Positions 23,778 to 36,592 are shown, counted from the first letter of the stretch. The stretch is DNA of 64,000 nt from Rhynchospora pubera (GCA_028095005.1 CM051461.1:161296574-161360573), one strand, 5' to 3'. The notes: a model not told the origin generated them from the sequence alone. Made by a program: numbers and translations.

Positions 23778-25436
23778 TATCTCTGTTGCTTTAAACATTT
23801 CTCTTGAATTCATTTTTCTTAGCGTTTGTTCTCTGAAGAAGCAATGATTAATGACGTGACAAAGTTCTTTATGATATTTATAAGCTAGAAAACAAGCAAC
23901 AATCATTGGGCTGTTAAGATTAAGCTTATAAAATGCCGTATAGGAAATCGTTTTGGGCTGGATGGGCCCGGAAGTAATCGCATGTTGTGTTCTTCTGTGC
24001 GACTTGAAACTAACAAAATTTATGATTCTTTTAATTATTAATATTAACTATTTTAACGCCCCGTTTTCTCGAGCTCGTAAGTCAGCCATGTTTCACATTA
24101 ACTTGTCGACTTGAAACTTATATATATGGTGGTACTGGTATATTAGTCAAATTCATTTTAGAAATTTTAACTATTGGTTGAAATCATAGGCAATTGACAT
24201 AAAGGTTGGTAACCCATTTTTCTCTGTTTTTTCCTTTGAATAATGGTCACTAAACCAATGATTGTGAAGGATCATTAACTTCTCTGTGTTTACATTGAAT
24301 TTCAGGCGCAGGCGCTTGACCTCTTCAAGGATCATTTCGTGAAGAGAGAAAAAGTTGGAATGCAATTAGACCTTTTATTCATATTTAAGTGGGCGCATAT
24401 ATACCATACATAGTTAATAGTTCGCCATGCTCCGTCCATTTGTCCACCCACTAATATATTTTAAAGATAATTATCAATAGTGAACTCAAAACAAACAACT
24501 ACGATTAATAATATCACGATATCTATATAAATATATACCAAAATTTATTAATTTACAGTAATTTATATATTCTGCTTAACAAATAAGTAGGTAAACCGCG
24601 CAGAGATACATTCCGGATGATTCCTATTTAAACTGGGTCTCACTCATTAATAGGCAAGAAATGATATACAATCAAATTAATTTATTGGATAATTCCTTTC
24701 ATTTCCTCTTTAGTCTGTTATTAAATTATTTTCAGGAAAAGTGTGATGAGGTAGGTGCGCTAATGACCTCAACCTCCTGTAGGAGTATTGCAGCGAAAAT
24801 AAGAAAGCCTATAATTCAAATTCGCTGCAATATTTCGGATTTTACTATCTAATATTAATTTTGACCGGCAGTTTTCTGGCACACTCGCACTTTTCTCATT
24901 AGCTAAGCGATCAACTACCCTTGCCACATGGCTGGTCAATATTTCATGCATTATAACTAGTCGGGGATAAACACAAATGCCAAGGCGGGCACAATCATTA
25001 GTCTCATTTGAGACCAATAATTTCCAAGACTAAAGAACTTCGACAAGTTTATTATTGGATCATACTAACTAGCTTAAAACATATTCACACTTGTCATTTG
25101 AGGCGGAAGCTTAGGACTAACTTGGTCAAGACTCAAGATTCAAGAGGGAACAATACAAAAGAGAGAATAACACAACTACACGTGTTACTTTCTTTATATT
25201 CTCCAATATGTCAAACTCATAAATGAATAGATAGTGTACTGAGCCACGTACTTGTGAAAGTAAATGCATAAGATATAAGAAGCTTAAAGTTAGAAAAATT
25301 TTCTATCAGGCATCATTGGTTCAAAACATTATATATAACCGGATTCCTATGAAAGATGACATAAAAATTGCACCCTTTCAAGTCATTCTGCTCAAAAAAA
25401 GAGACTCCTTAAACAACACATTTCATATTCGATACA
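23778..25436. other. AT-rich intergenic DNA
   Basis: Several frames of 60-80 codons occur, none with a recognised domain. A direct repeat of AAATTAATTT-like DNA is just base composition. Nothing can be supported. Confidence 0.4.
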
Positions 25437-25446
25437 CTTCTTTTAT

Positions 25447-26533
25447 GGAATAATCAGATATATGCCATTGAGAAAATCGACAATTTGAAAAATGCCTCTT
25501 AAATTGCTAATTAGTTTTATGCCACTATAAAATAATCAAAATTAGTTTTATACCATTATTTTTTTTTCAAAATGGCTCAAATTAGAGATATGCCATCTTA
25601 AAACTTGTCATATTTTTTAAAATACCCAAATTACCCTTTTTCAAATTATTTAGAAAATAAATCTTACAAAAAAGAAAGGAAGAAAAACAAAATAAAATCG
25701 CATATATATAACTTCTTGCTTGCTAGCTGTTGTCTCTTATTGCCGTTGCCGCCACAACTGCATAATGTCCTCTCATGGCTAGGCTTTGTCCTATTCTATA
25801 TTTTACTTCTCCATGGCTAGGGTTTACGGTTTGTAGTCCCACATATTGCTATGATGTGTTTCTTACTTTTTAAAATTGAGCATGGAAAAACACATAATCG
25901 ATTCATTGAGTTTGGTATTTTAGAAAATTTTAGAAAAAAGGTGAAACGCGAAGAACTTGTCTCGCGCGAAAGCACCAGGTTCCCTCCTTTTTCACTCGCC
26001 TTGGAAAATTGGGAAGGACATTTTCGAATTTGCCTTCACCTCTTTTTATTGTTTTGAAAATTTTAATCATTATAATTAGTAAAATAGACTCACTCGGTTA
26101 CTAGTTTTTAATAAATGAAATAAGAGGGCTTAGAGGAGCATAAAACGCAAGCAAGACAAACATTTTCTTTTATTTAGTACAACAGAATTAGTTTGATTTA
26201 ATTATTGTGTGCTGGGCAGAAAATTAACATTCAAATTTGTTAATATTTCATTTAATTATAATTAATGTAATAGTGAACCAATTTATTTCTTTGAATGTTT
26301 TACAACTTTATAGTGGCATAAAACATATTTTAAGGTCAATTTTCATTTGCGATGGCATATTTCTAATTTTAATATTTTACAATGGCATATTTAAAAGGTC
26401 AAAATGGTCATATCAATTAATCGATGGCATAATTCTAATTTTTTCAATTAGTGATGGCATAAAAATAATTTGTTGTTTAACAATGGCATATCTCTAATTT
26501 TAAATTTTTGTAGTGGCACAAATCTAAATCACC
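25447..26533. mobile_element. MULE derivative with repeated subterminal TGCCAT motifs
   Basis: This 1087-bp element has ends GGAATAATCAGATATATGCC and, inverted, GGTGATTTAGATTTGTGCC. It is flanked by CTTCTTTTAT (25437-25446, 26534-26543). About 200 bp at each end carry repeated TATGCCA or TGGCATA units every 35-50 bp in inverted orientation. The interior has a GC-richer segment near 25720-25830 (GTTGCCGCCACAACTGC) that could be captured host DNA. No transposase is visible. Confidence 0.82.
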
Positions 26534-26819
26534 CTTCTTTTATTTATATCATATTTTATGCTGATTCTTTTCCTTTTTTTCATTTGAGGAATGTATTTGG
26601 AAACAAATCCTCTTCTGCAAATTAAGTGTAACGCACATTTTGTTTTGGGATATGCGGCGGCTTTGACCAAAACAACACCGGGGTTTTTACGCAATTCCTT
26701 TTTAACTCAAAAAGTATTATTTGATCTAAAAATAAAGTCAAGTCTTTATATTAATGCATAAACGGAATTGCTTAGGACCATCCCTAAGATACTATCATCC
26801 TCATCATCCTCACGTGTAC

Positions 26820-27005
26820 GTAACTAACTCCTCCCTCCTCACGCGTACACTCTCTCCCCTCCCCCATCCTCCGTACGCTATCTCCCTCCCCTGCCCCCTC
26901 CTCCCTCCCACGTACGTAGTCCCCCCTCCCCCCTCCTCCCTCCCACATACGCGGTCCCCCCTTCCCCTCCTCCCTCCCATGTACACCGTCCCCCCCACCC
27001 TTCTT
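26820..27005. repeat. C-rich tandem repeat in MULE arm
   Basis: About four copies of a roughly 45-bp unit built from CTCCTCCCTCCCACGTACG and runs of C, differing in the central tetranucleotides (GTACGTAG, ATACGCGG, GTACACCG). It is mirrored by G-rich DNA at about 28570-28660. Confidence 0.7.
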
Positions 27006-27449
27006 TTCTTCTTCCTACACATCTCATAACTGTTGAAGTTAATATATTTAAATGTTGAAGGCAATATCGTAATTGTTGAAGTTAATATATATAATTGTTG
27101 GGGCAGCTCTTGAGGAGTATTTTAGAGAAAAGTTCTTCTCTTTTCGCTCGCAACATTAGTAGTTACGAACAAAAAGCCCAACTCAATGATCCCAGACGGA
27201 CAAGAACCTTATGCTAGTACAGACAAAAATGAACAGCATGGATCTTATACTGGTAATGGGAACATGAGCCACTAAACTGGTGCTCACCCAGGATAAACTA
27301 CATGAGCTTTACTAGCAAAATTAAAATTTTGGACACTCTTATCTGAAATACTATTCGGGTTCAAACAACCTACAACTCTTTCCGAAAAACGGAAGGACGA
27401 CGTGCTCATGGCTTCTTACGATATTATTCCTCCTTTCAAAGACTGTATA

Positions 27450-27616
27450 ACTTCAACAGTTATCTACTTAATTTCAACAGTTATCTATTTAATTTCAACA
27501 GTTACATATATAACTACAACAGCTACATATATAATTTCAACAGTTACACATATAACTTCAACAGTTATATATATTAATTTCAACAGTTACATAAATAACT
27601 TCAACAGTTACATTCT
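27450..27616. repeat. Tandem TTCAACAGTTA repeat
   Basis: Nine copies of a 20-22 bp unit, TTCAACAGTTACATATATAA with variation. A frame through it encodes a repetitive STVIYLI-like string, which is a by-product of the repeat. The same core TTCAACA recurs sparsely to about 28500. Confidence 0.8.
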
Positions 27617-27946
27617 GGAGTAGATTTGCGAAATTCAATCAATATATGTATTTAAAGGAAGCTTTGTTCCTTATACCAATATGACTTAATTCAGGAGTTC
27701 TATTCTGTATAATCTTAATATCACAGGCTTCTAATATTGAGTCATCTGCTGGTTTGATTTATAGTGCAAACTATGCTATATTTAAATACAACTAAAAAGT
27801 TTTTCTAACTACAATATTTATATATTATAACTTCAACAATTAAACTTATCAAATACAATAATTGCAATAATTGCAATTGAATATATTTTTGTGTAGCTGT
27901 ATCATTATAACACATAAGTAAAATTTTATTTTTATCTACATGTAGT

Positions 27947-28040
27947 TGTTGAACATGCTTCTTCTACACCAGCACCAGTACTATATTCTTCTGATGCACC
28001 AGGACCACTACCAGAGCCTTCTGATTTGCAGCCCACTTGT
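27947..28040 (+). pseudogene. Exon-like island in the 2-kb MULE
   Basis: A GC-richer segment with a possible acceptor (ATGTAG) before it and a possible donor (TGTG|GTATGA) after it. One frame reads through as a Pro/Ser-rich peptide including PAPVLYSSDAPGPLPEPSD. It could be an exon of a decayed element gene or captured host DNA. The protein family is not recognised. Confidence 0.35.
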
Positions 28041-28790
28041 GGTATGACTGAAACTTCAAAAATTAAATATAATATATTAATCTTTTATTATTGAATGCCC
28101 ACAAACTTTAGAATGCCAACAATTTCATATAGTATAAATTAACTTATTCACTTCAACAGTTGAACTAGTAAACCATAATAATTACATATTAAATGTAATA
28201 TATGAATATTTTATTATTGAATTCCAACAAATAACTTGGAGCAACCAACTAGTTCTGGTAAATATTTGTTGATGAATTAATTCTTATTAATCGTTTGCTA
28301 AAATTTCTAACATTTATTCATGATTGCTTCAACATTTAGTTTCTAGACTTCAACAAATACTATACGTTAAGTCAGTATAGATCAGATCATACTTTTGTGC
28401 CCAAGTAGATCATGTATGAAGCAAATAGTTTCAACATTTAGTCATCATTGCTTCAACAAATAGTCATCATTGTTTCAACAAATAGTCTCTAGATTTCAAC
28501 AAAGACTATGCCCGATAAACGAGTTCCAATTTTCCTGTATTTCAGGTTTTCTACTTCGTTAATAGTGATTAGGAGGAGGAGTGCGTATGCAGGAGGGAGG
28601 GAGAGGGGAGAGGGGTGGGGGACGGACAACGTATCCTGCGCGAGGGACAGGAGATGGGAAATAGAAAACACGTTGGATTTCTAAAAAAAGAAAACGCGTC
28701 AGGGGATAATTCCAAAAATAGAAAGAGGTTATTGGAAATGACGGGGATGATGGATCTTGGGGATGATCCTTATCATTTCCGATGCATAAA

Positions 28791-29343
28791 TATAAAAATT
28801 CTTCAATTTAAATTCAAACCTGTATCTTTTGTTTAAAGGACGTTGATTATAGTCACCTAAATGTCGTGATTTAAAAGTATCTTTGGAAAAAAAAAACAAA
28901 AGATAATACTTTTTTCATTGTTTATAGCTATTTTGCACTTCATGAAAATAATTGCAGATCCTAATTAAAAGTAATACATCTCTTACAATTTATGTGCGGA
29001 TTGTTGATTAGAAGTCAAAATAACTGAATTTTTTGAGGGAAATGGAGAGTTGCATTCTCCATCAACGATCTATTTTCTCTATTATAATGTAGACCTTACG
29101 ATAATCGCGGTGCATATTGCGTGACCCGCACGGCCTCATTTGTCAAATTTTGTAAAAATAGTTATTGGATATTTCCGTCATGAGTGAATGTTGGTTTTCC
29201 GATTTGTATTGAATATTGGGTATTTCGAGTGTTATATTGGCGGTGCTCTGTTTTTTTTTTTTTGGTCATTATTATTTTTAAAAAATTTCTTTTCAAATTA
29301 ATACTATTCTTTTAGCAAAGGCAAAATTAAAGGTCATATGATC
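28791..29343. other. AT-rich intergenic DNA
   Basis: Nothing can be supported here. Confidence 0.4.
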
Positions 29344-29346
29344 CTT

Positions 29347-29485
29347 GGGTGCGTTTGGATCGTTGGAAGAAAGAAGAAGAAGAAAGAAGAAAAAGAAAAA
29401 AAATTATAAACAATTCAAACTCTTCACAAAGTTACACACTTTCCAATACTTCTTCCCTTCTTCCCACACCTATCCAAACGGAGCC
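29347..29485. mobile_element. CGTTTGGATCG-family MITE, target duplication CTT
   Basis: Ends GGGTGCGTTTGGAT and ATCCAAACGGAGCC. The interior carries AAGAAGAAG, then ATTATAAACAATTCAAACTC, then CTTCTTCCC. CTT flanks both sides (29344-29346, 29486-29488). Confidence 0.82.
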
Positions 29486-29489
29486 CTTA

Positions 29490-31230
29490 TTACACACGAA
29501 GTTTGAATCCAATCTCTTAAGGGTCTGCTCCAGAAGGGGTGAATGGGAGAGGGTGAGGGAGAAGGTGAACTGCCATTTCCCTGCCCAAGGTCTTTATCCT
29601 GCTCCAGAAACTTAAATTTAAAGGAAAGTCAAGGAGAATGAGGGAGAACGGAATTTAACTCTTATGTAAAAATAAGAAGAGAGGTGCACTTGTGATTACA
29701 CCCAAATTTGAGGTGTACTCCTTTTCTCTTCCCACCCCTTCCCTTTCCTTTTCCCACCTGGTTCTGGAGCAGGCCCTAAAAAACCAGCTGCTTAATACTT
29801 TCCTGCCGTTAGACTAGACTTTGCGGGTTTTAGTGTTAGGCTGTAGCTCTTGTGATAATAAAAGCTTGTCAAACGACTAATTTCTGATGATTTTGATTAT
29901 AAGGAAAGATAAATTTACCGAGGTATTCATGTCAATCGCAGATTCCCTATCCACGTCAGCATCATCACCCACGTGTTTGTGAAATTTTCTCTAATATATA
30001 ATATATGTCATATGCTTATCACCAAAACACGTAGTCATGTACTTGATAAAAAAAAATAATTAAAAAGCTACAGCTAACCTATTGGAGACTTAGATTTAAG
30101 CAGAAGGGCTCATTAATTAAAGGGGGTTGTCATGTCCCTAATTTATAAAGCACACCACCGGATTTTGCTACCTGAGTTAACGTTATGCGGTCCATGTGGG
30201 TCCTAACACAATTATTGGTACAACTAGAAAATTTTAGATCGGTAAGGATGTAGGTGGTAACCTTGTTATGGTAGCTAGTTGATTTGTAACAGAACCTTAT
30301 GCATACTTCTGTGATGGGAGCGTATTTGACATTATTTTGGACCTCTTGGGCCCAACCAACAAATGCATCCAAACTTGTCAGTAGTCAATTTTGAAATTTG
30401 CCTTTTAATTAACTTTTTATCAATGTATAGCCGTATAGGCGTCAAAAAAAAAAAAAAACATTTATCAATATATGTCTCTCAAACCAATCAATTTTGCGTT
30501 GAGTTATTTTCACGTCCCCCTGTTTTCGTGGACCGTTGGGTGCTACCAAACTAGTGATACTCGATATCGTATACTTGAAACAAATTTGCAAATTGACTTG
30601 TCAAATTTGATGTGGCGCAGCAATATTTCGGATCTTTCAAAATTAATTTAATAGTTCTCTCTAGTTTCTCTCAATTTTCTATAACAAATGTAGATCTATA
30701 GATTGATTTTGAAGGATTTGAACTATTGCGCTACATGGTGTACCGCAACACCAGATTTGAGTTGCTACAATTTGGCAACCCGCCACAACAAGTCATCACA
30801 CCATCAACAGTAGCTGCCACACAACATATAATTCGGGTCTTAATTACAAGTCAAGACAAATGATGATTTGGACTTGACATAGTTCTTTGTCACTAGATAG
30901 AGAAAGTTGGAATTTAGTGCAGACACCAAACGCAACCACAAACCAACCAAATCATACATCTGATCTCACCAAATCTATATTCTCATTCTTGATTCTTCTC
31001 ACGATATTGAATTATTTTATTATTTGTGAAGATGCAACTATTTGAAAACGAGTTTTTTTGGGAGTTAAAGATGACACAAGAATCATTTTACCTAACTATG
31101 TTATGCGTGTCTTCATAATTTATATTTGAAACGGGAACAAGGAAATATATTTGGTCAACAAGTAAGATCTTTCTTTCTTCTTTTTTTGTTGGTCAATGCT
31201 GAAGATCGTCAGTATCTTCAAGGAGGATAG
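29490..31230. other. AT-rich intergenic DNA
   Basis: No gene is seen. A segment at 29520-29775 has GGGTCTGCTCCAGAAGG near its start and CCTGGTTCTGGAGCAGGCCC near its end in inverted orientation, suggesting one more small element of about 260 bp without a clear target duplication. Segments near 30580-30770 (GATTTGATGTGGCGCAG and, later, inverted relatives) may be another decayed MITE. Confidence 0.4.
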
Positions 31231-31234
31231 CATT

Positions 31235-31368
31235 GCCTCCGTTTGGATGCGTTGAGAAGAAGTAGGAAGAAAAAAATTATAAACAATTCAAATTCTTCAC
31301 AAAGTTACACATTTCCCAATACTTCTTTCCACTTCTTCCCTTCTTCCCACACCTATCCAAACGGAGCC
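31235..31368. mobile_element. CGTTTGGATCG-family MITE, target duplication ATT
   Basis: Ends GCCTCCGTTTGGAT and ATCCAAACGGAGCC, with the same AAGAAG...TTCTTCCC interior as the copy at 29347. ATT flanks both sides (31232-31234, 31369-31371). Confidence 0.8.
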
Positions 31369-31371
31369 ATT

Positions 31372-32619
31372 GAGAATTAAATAAAAAATGATTACACTTC
31401 AAACGTACTAAGGTGCATGTGGACAAATTATGCACTAAGAAAAAGGTTTACGCTTTTTCCTTACATTAGTAAAGCTAACTAATGTTCAAATTTATGGAAA
31501 CATGATGGACGTTATATGTAGTAAAGCTAATTCATGCTCAAATTCTTAAAATTGTATCGTGTTTTTCATATACAATTTTTTCCACATTTTCATTTCCCTT
31601 TTCCTTTCTTTTTCTTTTTTTTTTAAACAAAAGCAAGCAGACCTTTAATCGGCCTTGCTTTTACCTTATTAGTCGGCAAACATTATATTCATAGTATATT
31701 CCAATTTTTTCGAACAATTAGATACTAATATATATATATTCTTTCTAAATAAAACTTGGCTTATAAAATATATGGTAATCTAACAAGTCTTGTGGAGATA
31801 CGCGAGGAACTGAAAACGGTCCAACGAAGAAAAAAAGTTAGGAATAAGGAGAATAATAGTTTTTTTTTTAAGAACAGTTTCATCCTAAAAATAGCTTCTT
31901 TCAACAATTATATATACATAATTTCAACAAAATTAGCTAAATATTAATAGCTAAATAAAATTTTGTGTGCTCTTTAATTATACTTTATTTAATATTAAAA
32001 AAATAATTTTTAATAATTTACTTAAATTAATATTAATTTGCTTATTCCTAATTTACCATCCAAACAACATTTCTTCTTCCTAGAAATAGCTTCTTCCCAC
32101 TTTTTTTTCCACTTATTCCTTCTTTATTCCTACACCATCCAAACGAGCTCTATATGAGCAAATTATCGTATCAGTTGTATCCCTTTGATTACAACCAATT
32201 TTTTCTTGGCCGAGAACCATCCCTTAATATATTAGCGCACTTGTTAGATTCTAATAAACCTTCTTAAAATATATGTCATAGGATAATTTGCTCAACACAT
32301 ATGTATAAGCTAAAAAAAAAAGAAAACAAATTACACAGAATGACAATAAGATGATATGATTGTTTATCTAAAGCATGTAATAGGTTGCTTCAGACAGTCT
32401 CCATCTCCATGTGAACACCTCTACTAAGTTCTTTAATTCAACTCACGAAACTAATTACCCAAGTAAAATATGAATTAGCAGTTTAGCATGCATTCGTTGT
32501 GTCAGCACTCAGCACCACATCAGCAAATCATGGCACAATGTCATCTCCTCAAGTCATAGTAGTAACAATCTCCAAACTACTTTCTCTTAATCAACAAATT
32601 AAACCTAAAAATCAATAAT
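31372..32619. other. Intergenic DNA 3' of the HD-Zip gene
   Basis: AT-rich. A partial relative of the CGTTTGGATCG MITE (CTTCTTCC..., ending CATCCAAACGAGCTC near 32145) is present without a matching left end. The 3' untranslated region of the HD-Zip gene must start just below 32620, but I cannot place a polyadenylation site. Confidence 0.45.
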
Positions 32620-34253
32620 TTATGATCGCTGGATGGACGGTCGGATTGGAATAGGCGCCCATGGCATGTTGGGTGCAGATGAAGGGGAAGCTACACCGCA
32701 TGCCGACGTGGTGGAGTTATTGGAGACGCGTTCGCAAGAAGGGCACAAGATGAGAGTTGTAGGAGGAGCCATGTGCATGTAGACTTGAGGTGAAAGCAGT
32801 TTCAGAGCTCTGAGTTCTTGCACCTCTTTCTGCAGTCGCCTGTTTTCTTCAGTCAAGTTCTCACAGCATCGTTTCAGGAACTCACAGTCCACTTCCGTTT
32901 GCTTCAACTTTGTCCTGTGTTACAGTAAATGCTCGTGTCATGGACTTATCTTGTATTTTTATTATTATTTTTTTTAGTTAGGCCTTTGATTTTTACCTTG
33001 CTCTTCTGTTCTGAAACCACACCTCCACTTGCCTTGGTTTCAGATTTAGCTTCTTTGCTAATGCGGCTTTTTGTTTCTGTCCGCCACATTAAAAGAAAAA
33101 CAGCGGTCAATTTAGGAACTATTTGTATTAATTTATCAGTAGTAAAAAGAAAAATTATACATTTACACCCACAAAAAATTAAACAGGGCCAATACACTTT
33201 ATTTGTTATCCGTTTCATACTCTTTGAAAGGGACATCTACCACAACGCCCCTTGGCCTTTTCTATTTTTATTTTTATTTTGTGAGTACCTTGGGCTGAGA
33301 CCCTTCAATTTTGGCACACATTTAAAAGTGACAGCAAAGCTTGTAGAAACCAGAGTAATGCAGCGTTTAAATCGTGTAAACGTGTCTCGAAATTTCTGAC
33401 ATTTAGTTCTTTTTTAAAAAAAAAATAGTTAGCGAATTTGGACGATTAAACAAAAATTTAACTTCGAAAAACGATTGAATCTTTTAAAATGGTGATTACA
33501 TAATGTACAATCTGAAACACTAAACAAGTTAAAAATTAGTAATGCATTAGAATTATAAAAAAGATGGTACAATGATCGTTTCTTCTTTGAAAATTTGTGA
33601 AACTTCAGAATCGATATTAGAATTATAAAAAAGCACTTACAGGATTAAGTGTGCTGTGCTCCTTGAAGCTCTCTTCAAGCACAGCTGCCTGATCCTTGGA
33701 CAACCTTAGTTTTTTTCGGGACCCGCCATCCTCTTCGTCGCTGATTCCCCTCTCTGTTTTGCGGGACCCACCATCCTTCGAGAGTGTGCTGTTCGGAGAG
33801 CATGATGCTCCCGCCTCCTCGTCGCTTTCACAGCTCTCTGTGGCAACCAGTGCTGTAGCCACAGGTGTACGGTTCACATCTATGCCTCTCAGCTTTGGCA
33901 ACTCCTGCAATCTGTTCTCTGAAAAAAAAAAGAAACATTTAAAATAATGTTTCAGTGAACTTCTACAAAATATACAGGCCTTTTTGTAAATTAACAAATT
34001 AGTTATTTGCAGTCAATTACTTCTTTTTAGAAAGAATATGTAGGCAATTTAAAGATAAACTTTGTGTACAAAATTTTGTATAAAAGAGTTTATGATTCAA
34101 GGACTTTTTTATTTTTGTTTTTATGTACATACCAGGAACAGAGAAGAGAGCATTCCACTGGGGCTGTGATTGTGCTGGAGAAGTAAGATTAAGCCAATTA
34201 CTTGTAGATGAGCTCAAGCTCAAGCTTAGACCCAAATCCTCATTTTCCACCAT
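32620..34253 (-). CDS. HAT4-like: Class II HD-Zip transcription factor (HAT4/ATHB-2 clade)
   Basis: Four coding exons on the minus strand: 34253-34133, 33918-33641, 33076-32997 and 32914-32620. All introns are GT-AG and the 774-nt reading frame gives 257 aa. The N-terminal DLGLSLSL (residues 6-13) is an LxLxL EAR repression motif of this class. The homeodomain spans about 107-164 and includes QVEVWFQNRRAR. A leucine zipper follows in heptads (L173, L180, L187, L194), then the class II signature CPSCE at 217-221. Such proteins dimerise, bind CAATNATTG-type sites and generally repress transcription in shade, auxin and leaf-polarity responses. The RGIDVNR segment, ISDEEDGGSRKKLRLSKDQ and PPTTLILCPSCERV point to the ATHB-2/HAT1/HAT2 subgroup. 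The introns split the homeodomain, as usual. No damage is seen. Which exact paralogue it is cannot be settled here. Confidence 0.96.
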
Positions 34254-34415
34254 TTTATTTTCTCTGGTTGCTCTTTATCTTTTTCTTTATTTCTTCTTGT
34301 GTTGTGCTTTTAGAACTTCTTTCTTCTTGGTTTGCTGTTTTGATGTGAACTGAGAAATGGGTCGATAGAAAAGGCTAAAGTTGCTTCCTTTGCTTTGAAT
34401 GTAGAACTAGGAGAA

Positions 34416-34426
34416 GGATTTATGAG
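34416..34426 (-). promoter_or_regulatory. Possible TATA box of the HD-Zip gene
   Basis: On the minus strand CTCATAAATCC lies about 165 bp upstream of the start codon. The intervening DNA is CT- and AT-rich like a plant 5' leader. This is a weak match judged on position only. Confidence 0.3.
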
Positions 34427-36436
34427 CTTTTAAGAGGCAAGCGAGGAGAGAGAAGAATACTATGCGCATCTCACAATCTCACCTCGTTTGTCAATCATGA
34501 CCTCTGTCAGGGTGCGACCAATTACCAAAATCGTGGCGTACCAACCAACCTCCTTTTTGTTGGTATGAGTCATCAACCATGGTCCATGGCTTAAATTGAA
34601 TGATTTAACCACGGTTTGTTTGTTTGTTTAGCGGCTCAAATGTCAAGCTAGCCATGTGGCGTCTTTAATCACTTTTTATCTTGGCTTGAATTTCAAGTAG
34701 AGTCCCACATGACATGCTTCATGCTTGATGGAAACCGACTTCTTGTGTTGGGCCACCTTCACATGGTATAATCCTTCCCAATTGGATTTGAATCATTGGG
34801 AATTATTTTATCCACAACCTTTAGCATTAGTTGAGCAGCATTGAAATTGTTTTTTTTTTCTTTTTCTTTGCATTTTTTTATTGTGTGGTGTGATAAATTG
34901 AATCATTTCTACTTTTTTTTAAAAAAATTATTTACAATAAACCTATAAGGTATCATGCTGTACTTGGTAGCTTTGATCGATCGGCTAGTTCATTTTTTTA
35001 ATGTTTTTTTGGATTCCATGTTGAATTTTATACCTCGATTTATTTATTTTTAAGGGTGTTTAATGAAACGCCAGGCAAGCAGAAATTTATAAAAAATAAA
35101 TAAAAAGAAAACTACAAGGAAAAGAGTTAATTACATGACTTCAAAACAAAAATTTAGCACCCAAAACAATTAAGAAAGATCCTGCACCCATCTTATCATC
35201 TCTCCAATTATTCTTTTGCTTTTATTTCACTTGAACTTGTATTTTTGAGTTCAATATATGCTCCAAATATACAAATTTGAGTAGTTGGGCCACGTTTCAC
35301 GTGATATTCTTCTTCCAACTTGGTTTCAGAGTTGGTCACGTAGTAGTCTGTTTATGGAGGTCATTACAATTCTTAGCTGGTGGAGCATCAACTAGGGATA
35401 AGGTAAACAGTAATTGATTGTATCCACAACAAAAATCTTTCAAAACTATAGAAACTGACACAAAATTATCGAAAAATAAAAAAATAATAAATAATAAGCA
35501 TTTTTTTTAGTAAAATAGCAATGTTTTAGAGAGCATGAGCACTGCCTAATTAGTACCTCAAGTCCAGCTAGATCGAACATCCGAAATAATTTAGTCTAAT
35601 TTTGCTACCAAGTTTGTCTGTTTCTTTTTACAGGTTTAAGTTAACTTAAATTTGCCAGTTTGGTGATTTAGCTTATTTTCCTCCTTTAGTCAACTATTAG
35701 AAACAACAACATAGCTGTGTTGTTTTTTTTTTCTTTCTTCTAATAATTATTTCTGTAGTATTCTATTATACATTTGATCATACTCATATTAGACATTACA
35801 AATAATTACTTCAATTAAGTAGCATTTAATGTAGAGAATTCAAAAATCAAAATATATGTCTCAGAGTAAAATAAATAAATAGACATTGGTACTAAATATC
35901 TTGGGTCCAGTTAAGTCAGATCTTGAGCTTGCATAACAAGTTTGGGAGCAAATTTTCAAGCTCAGTGTCAGCACCGTAAAAATTTATTTTCACAAACAGC
36001 GTAATCGCTTACGGTGGAGGATTTACTTCAACCAGAAATTTTGAGAACCATTTTCCCATGGGTAAAACTTTCTGCTTTTACTTTCCTGTCTTGCATTTCA
36101 CCATCATCAATCTTGTGCAGCGACCTTTTTTTTTATTTTCTTTTGAGGAAACTGTACAGCGACTTACCAATAGGTAAAGTCCCTAGTCTATCTCATTATA
36201 TCAAGTGTGCCCCAGTCGGTAAGTTAGCCACATATCTTACCACAAAGAATCTACCACAGGACTTTCTGAATCATAAAGACATTAAACGTGGAATTGATCA
36301 AACTCAAGTTTGATGATGATGATGGTGGAGTGTCCTGGGTGGGGCCAAGGGGCATGGGACGGTACAAGCTAGCGGTCGGATACATGAGTGCAATTTGGCA
36401 GCACCACGTGTTCACGGTTTTCTGGAGTAAGAATTT
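34427..36436. other. Upstream DNA of the HD-Zip gene, no further gene
   Basis: AT-rich and notably free of recognisable MITEs for about 2 kb. A 99-codon frame at 36014-36313 has no recognised domain. Regulatory sites are likely here but I cannot single any out. Confidence 0.4.
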
Positions 36437-36592
36437 TTCTGTTTAAGATAACAATAGAATAAGTTTCTAATTTCAGATATTTATAAAATATTCATTGCTT
36501 GATTTGAATATTAATTCTGTTTAAGATAACAATAGAATAAGTTTCTAATTTCAGATATTTATAAAATATTCATTGCTTGATTTGAATATTAA
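36437..36592. repeat. Perfect 78-bp tandem duplication
   Basis: Two adjacent identical 78-bp units (36437-36514 and 36515-36592), each beginning TTCTGTTTAAGATAACAATA and ending TTGAATATTAA. The lack of differences indicates a recent duplication. Confidence 0.9.

Larger units (their letters stand above)
26763..28781. mobile_element. 2-kb MULE derivative, 9-bp target duplication ATGCATAAA
   Basis: The ends are CGGAATTGCTTAGGACCATC and, inverted, CGGAAATGATAAGGATCATC. ATGCATAAA flanks both sides (26754-26762, 28782-28790). The left arm is followed by a C-rich tandem repeat and the right arm by its G-rich counterpart, so the inverted region reaches about 250 bp. The interior is AT-rich with dozens of TTCAACA motifs and a few exon-like islands, but no intact transposase. 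Related ends occur at 2469 and 38511. Confidence 0.88.

Noticed and set aside
26754..27064. Proline/leucine-rich and glycine/arginine-rich frames over the C-rich repeat
   Set aside because: Both strands are open because the DNA is a simple C/G-rich tandem repeat inside the MULE arm.
32946..33399. Overlapping frames on both strands inside the HD-Zip gene
   Set aside because: They read through introns or in a different frame from the homeodomain exons; the spliced model accounts for all conserved motifs.
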